From assembly GCA_963710645.1 (NCBI GenBank), contig CAVQBD010000009.1:1816024-1880023 (forward strand): a DNA stretch of 64,000 nucleotides, written 5' to 3'. The stretch is from FEB-10 sp963710645. Its GTDB lineage: Bacteria; Acidobacteriota; Thermoanaerobaculia; Thermoanaerobaculales; Sulfomarinibacteraceae. Numbering within the stretch: position 1 is the stretch's first letter; the number at the start of each line of letters is the position of its first letter. Both the position numbers and the translations under genes were made by a program. Below, one piece after another: positions 1 to 7,613 of the stretch. The notes beneath the pieces are model-generated. The model worked only from the letters and a program-made list of their open reading frames with translations. It was not told where the DNA came from and ran no database searches.

Positions 1-713
1 GGGTGGCTGGTCTCCAGCGCGCCGTGGAGCTCCCGAATCGCGTCGACGATCGGGACCATGGTGTAGATGGCGTTCTTCCCGCGATCGGGTTGAGAACCGT
101 GAGTCGAAACACCGGTGGTGGAGACCTCCACCTCCATCCGGCCGCGCTGGCCGCGACAGATGCCGAGATGAGAGGGCATGGCGATGATGACCACCTCGGG
201 CCGCAGGTCGGTTTCGTTGAGGATGAACTGCCAGGCCTGGCCGACGCAGTCCTCACCGTTGACGGTGGCGGTGACCCATACGGTAACGTCGTCCGGCAGT
301 CCGAGCCGCGCAGCGAGTGCAGCTCCGTGTACCACCGCCGCCAGGCCCCCCTTCTGATCGGACGCGCCACGTCCGTAGAGGGTACCGCCGGCCACCACGC
401 CCCGGAAGGGATCGTGGCGCCAGAGGGTTGGGTTGGTGATGCCGACGGTGTCGATGTGAGCGTCGTAGGCGAGCACCCTCGGGCCTGTGCCGAGCCGACC
501 GAGCACGTTTCCGATCGCGTCGATGTGGACGTCCTGGTATCCGAGGTCCTCCATCTCCCTTAACACCCGTTCGCAGGCGAGCCGTTCGCCTCGACTCGGT
601 GATGGCAGCGTGACGAGATCGCGGAGCAGGTCGATACAGGCCGAGTTCGCTTCCGAAGTCATTCGGAAGAGTTGGGATTCGAGATCGCCGGTGGCGGTGG
701 AAGGATCATCCAT
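1..713 (-). CDS. M20-family metallopeptidase (YgeY-like), 3' end cut by window edge
   Basis: This is a zinc-dependent amidohydrolase or peptidase of the M20 family, closest in style to the YgeY/ArgE branch; the substrate is not deducible. The reading frame is open from the ATG at 713 to the window edge, giving about 237 residues of a protein usually near 400. Visible landmarks are the first metal-binding motif AYDAHIDTVG, the second GRGASDQKGG, and NGEDC at the place of the catalytic acidic pair. The start of the dimerisation domain follows (VSTHGSQPDRGKNA). The start is supported by an AGGGAGAG stretch about ten bases upstream. The gene is monocistronic as far as can be seen. Family is clear; specific function is not. 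Confidence 0.85.
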   Translation of the reverse strand, partial: MDDPSTATGDLESQLFRMTSEANSACIDLLRDLVTLPSPSRGERLACERVLREMEDLGYQDVHIDAIGNVLGRLGTGPRVLAYDAHIDTVGITNPTLWRHDPFRGVVAGGTLYGRGASDQKGGLAAVVHGAALAARLGLPDDVTVWVTATVNGEDCVGQAWQFILNETDLRPEVVIIAMPSHLGICRGQRGRMEVEVSTTGVSTHGSQPDRGKNAIYTMVPIVDAIRELHGALETSH

Positions 714-836
714 GGACACACTCTCCCTGGATGAGAATTTTTTCACAAAGTCCGTGTGACGGCAAGGATGAGTTTGTTGAAATGGGGAAATGCGATCCGA
801 AGTCCCCCATTCGCCCGCCTGGGAGGAAGGAGCACC

Positions 837-857
837 AAATGCGAAATTCGAAATTCG
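837..857. repeat. Heptamer repeat, AAATGCG then two AAATTCG
   Basis: Three seven-base units sit upstream of the M20 peptidase gene. The same unit recurs at 7556-7583 and 17796-17809, always between genes. Confidence 0.7.
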
Positions 858-993
858 AATATTCCATCGCAACGCCGCCCCGTGCGATTCTGGAGTCCAT
901 CTAGAGGCAGGCTATGAGGCTGTGGGGCTATGAGCCGTGCGGATCTGCCAATTCAGCGGCAGCATCCAGAATGGTTGGTGCGATGAGCCCCAA

Positions 994-1146
994 TCAGGAC
1001 CTTGGGTTGAGCAAACGCCAGGTCATGGCACGGACCTCATCGAAGAGCTGCAGCGAAGCGTTCGCGCGAGTGGAATCGATCGCGCCGGCGTGAACCAGGA
1101 GGCGAAGATGGCAATCCACCTCTTTCGCGGAGCCGTAGGCGATTCG
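994..1146 (-). pseudogene. Remnant of a four-helix-bundle (S23-type) protein
   Basis: About 50 residues read like the C-terminal half of the four-helix-bundle family often called 23S rRNA intervening-sequence protein: YGSAKEVDCHLRLL, a short turn, then LFDEVRAMTWRLL. These match the usual GSAxELExxLxIA and LLDEVRRMLxxLLRRL pattern. The N-terminal helices are absent; the frame upstream is low-complexity Arg/Ser/Thr sequence with no family likeness. It is therefore read as a 5'-truncated remnant. The identification rests on a short stretch. Confidence 0.4.
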
Positions 1147-1355
1147 CCAGTGATGGAGCCGATCCCGTCCCGTTCCCGAGCCCGTTACCGTCGCCGAACG
1201 AAGGACGAAGAACGAAGAACGAAACCACCCTCCCACCCGGAGCGACGTGGGCGCGATAGGCGGGCGTGCCGTTGATGAGAGTTGCACGTTAAACGTTGAA
1301 CCTTGCCACCCGCCCTCCCGGTGGCGGGGAGGGCGCGTTGACCGGGCGTGCCGTC

Positions 1356-1419
1356 TTTAACATTGTTGGGATTCAAGGCATTGAGAAATCCACCTCGTTG
1401 AGGTCCCAACAATGTTAAA
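1356..1419. repeat. Perfect 16-bp inverted repeat with 32-base loop
   Basis: TTTAACATTGTTGGGA at 1356-1371 is matched by its exact complement TCCCAACAATGTTAAA at 1404-1419. It lies in a gene-poor stretch (714-1900) and is AT-rich compared with its surroundings. It could be a structured RNA, a small transposon remnant or a bidirectional terminator; nothing decides between them. Confidence 0.65.
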
Positions 1420-1492
1420 GGGGGCAACCTCGGGGAGCGCGGTTGGAAGATGGGCGCATCGAAATCAGCGAATCGAAGCGAACCCGTGGGCC

Positions 1493-1559
1493 GGTGCCAG
1501 GCACCGTCGAAATCGAATCGGAGCACGAAATCGCAACATCTGCGGCGGTGCCTGGCACC
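1493..1559. repeat. Two GGTGCC(A/T)GGCACC palindromes
   Basis: GGTGCCAGGCACC lies at 1493-1505 and GGTGCCTGGCACC at 1547-1559. The GGTGCCAG core recurs in the repeats at 26775-26930. Apart from such repeats and the remnant at 994-1146, I see no gene between 714 and 1900. Confidence 0.65.
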
Positions 1560-1900
1560 GCCATGCGGTACCCGAATGCGAGGGTGAACCTGCCGGCGGC
1601 AGCGGCCGGGACAGGGACAGCAACCGGTGTCCGGGACAGATGGCAGCATCGGTGAACAGCGACCGCGATCCGGATCAATCCCAGCTGATCACTGCCGCGG
1701 CCCCTGATCGCTGACGCAGCCGCCGATCACAGACGCTGTCCCTGATTACCGTCGCTGCCCCTGCCGCCTGAATCCCCGCACGGAGACGGGCACGCAGAAG
1801 CCCCACCTCACGTTTTCCCGGATGAACCCAACTTCCAACGTTGAACCTGGCTGAGGAGGTGGGTTTTCGACCTTCGACTTTCGACAGGGTGGGCCGGGGG

Positions 1901-2590
1901 CTACCCTCTCTGTCCAAATATCGCAGTCCCAACCCGCACCATGGTGGCGCCTTCGGCGATGGCGATTTCGAAGTCGTGGCTCATGCCCATGGACAGATGA
2001 GGCAGCCTGATCTCGAGACGAAATTCGAGGTCGTCGCGAAGTTCACGCAGGGCCTTGAAGTACGGACGCGACGCTTCAGGATCCGAACCGTATGGTGGAA
2101 TGGCCATCAGACCGACAAGCTCGAGGTGGTCGCAGGCGAGCACCTCAGCCACCAGCTCGGTCGCGTCCTCGGGCAGCACGCCGGCCTTCTGCGTTTCCTG
2201 CCCCACGTTGACCTCCACAAGGACCTGTTGGCGGTCATCGGGCCACTCTCTGTTCATCAGAAGCTCGAGTCGCTGGGCGATATCCGTCCGATCAACGGTG
2301 TGGATGACGTCAAAATTTTCCAACGCGAGCCGTGCCTTGTTGCGTTGAAGCGGCCCGATGAGGTGCCATCTGGCGTCCGGCACATGGGGTCGTTTTGCGG
2401 CCGCCTCCTGGACCCTATTCTCCCCGAGGTCGGTGGCGCCGGCATTGACGGCGTCGGCGGTGATGTCGGCGGGAAACGTCTTGCCAACGGCGATCAAAGT
2501 GACCGTTGATGGATCGCGCCCGGTGGCCTCGGCTGCCTGCGCAATCTTCCTCCTGACCTCTTCAAGCCTTTCCGCGATGGTGTCCGCCAC
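1901..2590 (-). CDS. yggS: YggS-family pyridoxal-phosphate-binding protein
   Basis: This 229-residue protein belongs to the YggS/PLPBP family, which binds pyridoxal 5'-phosphate in the cytoplasm and buffers B6 vitamer and amino-acid pools; it has no known catalytic reaction. The PLP-binding lysine sits in AVGKTFP near residue 36. Other family blocks are LGENRVQE, WHLIGPLQRNK, and the phosphate-binding C-terminal block LSMGMSHDFEIAI followed by VRVGTAIFG. Length is normal. Its start lies three bases after the stop of the zinc-ribbon gene, so the two are almost certainly co-transcribed. Confidence 0.95.
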   Translation of the reverse strand: MADTIAERLEEVRRKIAQAAEATGRDPSTVTLIAVGKTFPADITADAVNAGATDLGENRVQEAAAKRPHVPDARWHLIGPLQRNKARLALENFDVIHTVDRTDIAQRLELLMNREWPDDRQQVLVEVNVGQETQKAGVLPEDATELVAEVLACDHLELVGLMAIPPYGSDPEASRPYFKALRELRDDLEFRLEIRLPHLSMGMSHDFEIAIAEGATMVRVGTAIFGQRG

Positions 2591-2593
2591 GGT

Positions 2594-3361
2594 TCAGCCC
2601 GTGGTCGCCTCTGAGGGTTCCATATTGATGGTCTCCTCGAAATAGAGGATCCGGTAGCAGTGCTCGCAGGTGATGATCTCCTCACACCGACGGACCCGTT
2701 GTCTGAGGTGGGGACGGACCGAGAAATGGCATACCGAACAGGATTTTTCGATCACGGGCGATACCGCGGTCCCGTTCTTGCTTCTGAGGAGCCTCAGAAA
2801 ATTCGATCGGTTTTTTGGGTGGAGCTCTTCCTCGAGCTTTTTGGCCTTGGCCGATTGGGTGTGGACCTCGCGCAAGAGTTCGGCCTTGCGCGTCTCCCAG
2901 GCGGCGACGACGTCCTTGTGCGCGGCCTCTTCTTCCGGTCGAGCCTGGCGCCGCGCCTTCATTTCGGCGGCGCTTTCTTCGATCGCGGCCTCGAGCTCTG
3001 CTCTTCGTTCCGAGGCTTCGGTGAGGGCCTTGGTGGCATAGTCGATTTCGGAGATGACCGCCGTGAATTCACGTTCGTTGGTGACGATGGCCTTCTGGCC
3101 CTGGAAATGCTCAAGCTCGATCTGCCACTCTTGTTCCTTTTTGTGAACCTCCTTCAGTTCCTTCTTTGACCGGACAACTCGTTGCTCGATCTCCTCGAGT
3201 TCGAGCTCTCGTTTCCGGTTTGCTTCCTGCAGCTCTTGGACCTCCGGAGGGGGGATTTGGCGCAGTGCGATCGCAGCTGCGATCCGGTCGTAGACCTCCT
3301 GCAAACGAACAAGGACGACGAGATCTTGACGTACGCTCTCCACCGAGCCTCCTGTCGGCAC
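2594..3361 (-). CDS. Coiled-coil protein with C-terminal C4 zinc ribbon
   Basis: This 255-residue cytoplasmic protein has a long charged coiled coil (about residues 15-180, rich in Glu, Lys and Arg) and a C-terminal zinc ribbon. The ribbon cysteines are CSVC near residue 208 and CEHC near residue 232. It is the family annotated as C4-type zinc-ribbon protein, widespread in bacteria, whose role is unknown; nucleic-acid or ribosome-associated functions have been suggested. It is the upstream partner of yggS. The next gene upstream is a tRNA about 110 bases away. Confidence 0.85.
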   Translation of the reverse strand: MPTGGSVESVRQDLVVLVRLQEVYDRIAAAIALRQIPPPEVQELQEANRKRELELEEIEQRVVRSKKELKEVHKKEQEWQIELEHFQGQKAIVTNEREFTAVISEIDYATKALTEASERRAELEAAIEESAAEMKARRQARPEEEAAHKDVVAAWETRKAELLREVHTQSAKAKKLEEELHPKNRSNFLRLLRSKNGTAVSPVIEKSCSVCHFSVRPHLRQRVRRCEEIITCEHCYRILYFEETINMEPSEATTG

Positions 3362-3470
3362 CCATTCCCGAACGATGCCCCTGGGTGCGCGACGGTATAT
3401 TAGCGCGACGGCGGCCGACCGGCAAGCGAGCGAGCCGGGTCAGCTGGAATTGGTGACCGAGGCGTGGCGG

Positions 3471-3546
3471 TGGTGGGCCCACCAGGATTCGAACCTGGGA
3501 CCGACCGGTTATGAGCCGGCGGCTCTAACCGCTGAGCTATGGGCCC
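3471..3546 (-). tRNA. tRNA with CAT anticodon, tRNA-Ile2 (lysidine type) or elongator tRNA-Met
   Basis: The reverse strand folds as a full 76-base cloverleaf: acceptor GGGCCCA/TGGGCCC, D arm AGCTCAGCGGTTAGAGC, anticodon loop CTCATAA, T arm with GGTTCGAATCC, discriminator A and an encoded CCA. The short D loop resembles E. coli tRNA-Ile2 more than elongator Met, so an AUA-reading tRNA needing TilS modification is my first choice. Sequence alone cannot settle it. Confidence 0.93.
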
Positions 3547-3593
3547 TCGCGCATGGTAGCGCGAAGCCCGTCAACGGACAAGGAATGCGGGTC

Positions 3594-3607
3594 GGAATTC
3601 GGAATTC
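3594..3607. repeat. Heptamer repeat GGAATTC x2
   Basis: Two adjacent seven-base units lie between the tRNA and the hairpin repeat at 3691; this is a variant of the AAATTCG heptamer found elsewhere in the left part. Confidence 0.5.
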
Positions 3608-3690
3608 GAATGCCCCCGCTCACCCGAAGGGAGGAGGGCGCGCGGGGGACAGGGGGACGTTGAAATCGGCGGGTCAGTCCGAACGAGGCG

Positions 3691-3769
3691 CTGTTGTGGT
3701 GCGGGCGTCTCGCCTGCATTCGCTCGTTCAATTGAAGCCGGAGTTGCAGCCGGGACGGCTGCTCCACAA
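3691..3769. repeat. Dispersed intergenic hairpin repeat, copy 1
   Basis: The element begins TTGTGGTGCGGGCGTCTCG and ends GCAGCCGGGACGGCTGCTCC-ACAAG. It lies downstream of rpoD. Copies 2 and 3 (26665-26742 and 28221-28297) share the outer TGTGG...CCACA ends and GC-rich arms, with diverged interiors. Confidence 0.6.
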
Positions 3770-3821
3770 GAGCTCTCCGAGCAGGCGGGCCCTAGCCCCT
3801 GGCATCTGGGTGGGCGGGGGC

Positions 3822-5510
3822 CTAGTTGGTCCCCTCCGAGAACGGCTTGAGCAGGTAGGCGCGGGACGGGTGGCGCAGCTTGCGAAGCGCCTTGTACTCG
3901 ATCTGGCGGATGCGCTCCCGGGTGACGTTGAAGGTCCTGCCGACCTCCTCGAGAGTGTGTTCGGTGCCGTCGCCGATGCCGAACCGGAGTTTGAGCACCT
4001 GCTCCTCCCGGGGGGTGAGCGACTTCAGGACGGTCTCGGTGTGGTCCTTCAAGGTGCGCATGATGACCGCCTCGATGGGCGACACCGAGTTGGTGTCCTC
4101 GATGAAATCGCCGAGGTGTGAGTCTTCCTCCTCGCCGATTGGAGTCTCCAGAGATATGGGTTCCTGGGAGATCTTGTGGATCTTGCGGACCTTGCTCACC
4201 GGCATTTCCATCCGCTCCGCGATCTCCTCGACACTGGGCTCGCGGCCAAGCTCCTGAACCAGCATTCTGGTCGTTCGGGTGAGCTTGTTGATGGTCTCGA
4301 TCATGTGAACCGGGATCCGGATGGTGCGTGCCTGGTCTGCGATCGCTCGGGTGATGGCTTGTCGGATCCACCACGTCGCATAGGTGGAGAACTTGTAGCC
4401 ACGGCGGTATTCGAACTTGTCCACCGCTTTCATCAGACCGATGTTGCCCTCTTGGATGAGGTCGAGGAACTGGAGACCGCGATTGGTGTACTTTTTGGCG
4501 ATGGAAACCACCAGCCGCAGGTTTGCAACGATCAGTTCCTGTTTGGCCCGGTCGGTTTCGCGCTCCCCTCGCCGGACCTCGGCGAGCAGCATCTTGAGGT
4601 GGTCGAACGGGACCTCAAAGCGATCCTCGAGTCGAACCAACTCGTCCTCATAGCGTGTGACCCGAGCAGAGTAGAACTGACGGCGCTCCACATTCCGTTC
4701 GTTCTGAAGCTTCTTGCGGTCCTTCGCGATGGTCTGGATCGGAATCGAGAATTGCCGCTCGACCTCACCGAGAAAGGTCAGCAGCCGGTTCCGGGTCGTG
4801 GTTGTGAAGTCTGCGCGCCGAACCAGGATCGCGATGTCCGCGATGTTGGCGTCGATTTTGTCCGACAATTCCTGATAGCGCTTGCCGCCCTTGTTGCAGC
4901 GACGGAGACGCTGTTTGAGTTCATGCGACTCGTCGTCGAGGAGGTTGATGGTGGAAAACAGCCTGAGACCCTCGCGAACTCGATCCCGGGCCTTTTCGTC
5001 AAGCTCGGCTGCGTGTCCCTGCAGCAATTCCCGCATCCCGCGGCGCTCGCGACGGGCCTGTTCGTTGGTACGAAGGAAGAGTTGGAGGAGTTCGGTCTCT
5101 CGTGACAGAGCGATGAACACTCGGGCTTCACCGGCCTCGATCCGTTGCGCAATCTCGACCTCGCCATCGCGGTCGAGCAGCTTGACCGTGCCCATCTCGC
5201 GGAGGTACATGCGGACCGGGTCGTTTGTTTTCTCGAGCTGGGCGGTGGGGCGAGTCTCGACCTTTGCGGGTGCCGCCTTGTCGGTCGGCTGTTCGTCAGC
5301 GGGAGCTTGTCCTCCCCCCTCGGCCGACTCGGAGTCGACGACGTCGATGTCGAGTTCCGAAAGTCTCATGTAGATGTCATCCAGCTCCTCTGCGATGCCG
5401 GTGACCTCTTCTGGCAAGTTTTCGTACAGCTCCTCATACATGATGAAGCCACGGTCCTTGCCGGTTTGGATGAGTTTATTCAGCTCGGGGTACTTTTCCT
5501 CAACCTGCAC
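3822..5510 (-). CDS. rpoD: Primary RNA polymerase sigma factor (sigma-70)
   Basis: The housekeeping sigma factor directs RNA polymerase to -35/-10 promoters. Region 1.1 begins at VEEKYPELNKLIQ. An acidic linker follows, then region 1.2 (DPVRMYLREMG), a non-conserved insert, region 2.3-2.4 (YATWWIRQAITRAIADQART), region 3 and region 4.2 (VTRERIRQIEYKALRKLRHP). I chose the GTG at 5510, giving 562 residues. A GGAGGAA ribosome-binding site lies six bases upstream, and the extra 44 residues of the longer open frame (ATG at 5642) are not family-like. It sits downstream of dnaG on the same strand, the usual macromolecular-synthesis arrangement. Confidence 0.95.
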   Translation of the reverse strand: MQVEEKYPELNKLIQTGKDRGFIMYEELYENLPEEVTGIAEELDDIYMRLSELDIDVVDSESAEGGGQAPADEQPTDKAAPAKVETRPTAQLEKTNDPVRMYLREMGTVKLLDRDGEVEIAQRIEAGEARVFIALSRETELLQLFLRTNEQARRERRGMRELLQGHAAELDEKARDRVREGLRLFSTINLLDDESHELKQRLRRCNKGGKRYQELSDKIDANIADIAILVRRADFTTTTRNRLLTFLGEVERQFSIPIQTIAKDRKKLQNERNVERRQFYSARVTRYEDELVRLEDRFEVPFDHLKMLLAEVRRGERETDRAKQELIVANLRLVVSIAKKYTNRGLQFLDLIQEGNIGLMKAVDKFEYRRGYKFSTYATWWIRQAITRAIADQARTIRIPVHMIETINKLTRTTRMLVQELGREPSVEEIAERMEMPVSKVRKIHKISQEPISLETPIGEEEDSHLGDFIEDTNSVSPIEAVIMRTLKDHTETVLKSLTPREEQVLKLRFGIGDGTEHTLEEVGRTFNVTRERIRQIEYKALRKLRHPSRAYLLKPFSEGTN

Positions 5511-5516
5511 GCGCGA

Positions 5517-5523
5517 TTCCTCC
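5517..5523 (-). promoter_or_regulatory. Ribosome-binding site that decides the rpoD start
   Basis: GGAGGAA on the reverse strand lies six bases before GTG 5510 and supports that start over the upstream ATG at 5642. Confidence 0.7.
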
Positions 5524-5777
5524 ACCGTGTCTGAGCCTGGGGATCTGATAGACGTTCGCTTTGTTGCGCCGCGACCTCGCTCGCCAGTGCCGGCAGTACA
5601 ACAATGTGCTGCCCGAAGATCTTCCCATTCATGTCCCTTCATGTATGGGCGGCCACCGATCAGAGGGTCAGGGCGGGAATGGATAACTCCGCAATGACCT
5701 GAGGCTCAGGTCTCTGCGCCATCCAAGGGAATATGGGCCGTGAAAACGGGTTTGGCAAGGGCTTGAGCCAAAAAAAG

Positions 5778-7532
5778 TCAATTTTCTGCTGAATTCTGGC
5801 TCAATCTGGCCTTCTCAGCGAGCAATCGCTCGACCGCCTCGTAGTCCCCACGCTTCTCGGCGGCCATGATCTCCGGCGCGAGCCGCCGAGACAGCTCGCG
5901 ACTTTGCCGCTCGAGAACGACGCGCAGTTGCTCTCGGATCGAATCATCGGTCAGGGGCGGCCAATTGGAGTTCACGAGTTCCGCCACAAACTCCGCCGTC
6001 GACTCATCCGAACACAGTCGCAGAATCTCCCGGGCCGAGTCCCTGTCATCCGAATCGGCGGTGGCCACAAGTTCTCCCGCCGCCTTCAGAAGATCGCGGA
6101 CCCTCACGTCGGTGATGAGGTCCGGGTGCACCCGATCGACGAGCCTGGCCCGCCACTGAGCCGAGCAGTCGAGCAGGATCCGTGCGAGGTGGCGCTCGCC
6201 GGGGGCTGCCTGGCCTCGGTGTTCCAAGCGGCGTGAGGAACCGCCACCGCTTTGCTGCCGGCCCTGTTCCTCGATTTCGCGAGGCCGGATGTACAGGCGC
6301 CTGGCGAGTTCCTGGACAAGATTCTCGCGAACCGCCGGGTCGGCGGCGGAACACACGAAGGGAGCGAGTTCCAATCCCTTCCTACGGCGTTCCTCGGGAT
6401 GATCGGGCAGTTCGTCGAGCAGGAAGTCGAGCACCGACTGGGGTTGGTCGAGGAGGCCCCTGAAGAAGTCGAGGCCCCGTTCTCGAACGATGTCGTCGGG
6501 GTCGGTTCCCGACGGCAGGACCAGAATGGCCACGTCGACTCCCGCCTCGAGCAGCACTCTCGCGCCGGTGATGGCTGCCCGGCGGCCGGCGGGGTCGGCG
6601 TCGTAGCAGAGAACCGCCCGCCCGTCGTGGCCGAGCCGCCGTCGGAGCACGCGTGCGTGTTCTGGAGTGAGGGCCGTGCCGAGGGTCGCGACGGTGTTGG
6701 TCAGCCCCACTCGTTGCAGGGAGAGGCAGTCGAAGTAGCCCTCCACCACCACCAACTCGCCGCTGTCCGAGGCGGGTCGGGCGGCTCGATCCATGGAGAA
6801 GAGGGTGGAGCGTTTCTGGAAGATCGGGCTCTCGGGACTGTTGAGGTACTTGGGTTCACCGTCGCCGAGAACGCGCCCACCAAAGGCGATGAGGGCACCG
6901 TCAGCCGAGCGGATCGGGAAGGTGATCCTCTTGCGAAAACGGTCGTATGGGTTCTTGCCCGCCTCCGGCTGGACCGTGAGCCCGGCGTCGATCAGGGAGC
7001 CTTCAGGGTGACGACGAACGAGGTGATCGGTGAGTTGGCGCCAGTCGTCCGGCGCCCAACCGAACCCGAAGTCCCGCCAGGTTTCGGGGCCGAATCCCCG
7101 CCGCTCGAGTTCGCGCCGTGCGGCCGAGCCCTGGGACTCGATGAGCTGATCTGCAAAGAACGCCTGGGCTTCTTCGAGCAGCGATCGGATGCGGTCCGCC
7201 TGTTGGCTGCGCCGGCGGGCCTCGGGGCTGGCCGGCGGCAGTTTGACCCCGTAGCGCCTAGCCAATCGTTCCACCGCCTCGGGAAACGAAAGCCGTTCCG
7301 CCTGCATCAGGAACTTGAAGATGTCTCCACCCTGGTGGCAGCCGAAGCAGTAATAGAGGCCCTTCGAGGGGTCCACAGAGAAGGATGGTGTCTTCTCTTC
7401 ATGGAACGGACACAGCCCCTCGTGGGTGCGCCCGCGGCGCCGGAGCCGAACGTGGTCGCCAATGATCTCGACGATATCGGCGGCCTCGCGCACCCGGTCC
7501 ACTATTTCGCGGCTGAGATCCACATCAGGCAT
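5778..7532 (-). CDS. dnaG: DNA primase
   Basis: DnaG makes RNA primers for Okazaki fragments. In its 584 residues the CHC2 zinc finger is Cys41, His44, Cys62 and Cys65. The RNA-polymerase core carries NPYDRFRKRITFPI and KYLNSPESPIFQK near residues 195-240. The TOPRIM segment has Glu264 in VVVEGYFD and Asp311/Asp313 in CYDADPAG. The C-terminal helicase-binding part is weakly conserved, as usual. It lies between mutS2 upstream and rpoD downstream, with an 81-base gap to mutS2 that contains a heptamer repeat. Confidence 0.97.
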   Translation of the reverse strand: MPDVDLSREIVDRVREAADIVEIIGDHVRLRRRGRTHEGLCPFHEEKTPSFSVDPSKGLYYCFGCHQGGDIFKFLMQAERLSFPEAVERLARRYGVKLPPASPEARRRSQQADRIRSLLEEAQAFFADQLIESQGSAARRELERRGFGPETWRDFGFGWAPDDWRQLTDHLVRRHPEGSLIDAGLTVQPEAGKNPYDRFRKRITFPIRSADGALIAFGGRVLGDGEPKYLNSPESPIFQKRSTLFSMDRAARPASDSGELVVVEGYFDCLSLQRVGLTNTVATLGTALTPEHARVLRRRLGHDGRAVLCYDADPAGRRAAITGARVLLEAGVDVAILVLPSGTDPDDIVRERGLDFFRGLLDQPQSVLDFLLDELPDHPEERRRKGLELAPFVCSAADPAVRENLVQELARRLYIRPREIEEQGRQQSGGGSSRRLEHRGQAAPGERHLARILLDCSAQWRARLVDRVHPDLITDVRVRDLLKAAGELVATADSDDRDSAREILRLCSDESTAEFVAELVNSNWPPLTDDSIREQLRVVLERQSRELSRRLAPEIMAAEKRGDYEAVERLLAEKARLSQNSAEN

Positions 7533-7555
7533 CGATGGGCATTGTAGAGCGAAAC

Positions 7556-7583
7556 AAATTCGAAATGCGAAATTCGAAATTCG
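7556..7583. repeat. Heptamer tandem repeat (AAATTCG)4, one unit AAATGCG
   Basis: Four units in the mutS2-dnaG gap on the transcribed side of dnaG; three are identical and one has a single substitution. Confidence 0.8.
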
Positions 7584-7613
7584 AACAGCGTGCCAAACAT
7601 CCTGACTGTTGGT

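Noticed and set aside
5511..5642. N-terminal extension of RpoD from ATG 5642
   Set aside because: The added 44 residues are Arg/Cys-rich and unlike sigma-70 region 1.1; GTG 5510 has a well-spaced GGAGGAA.
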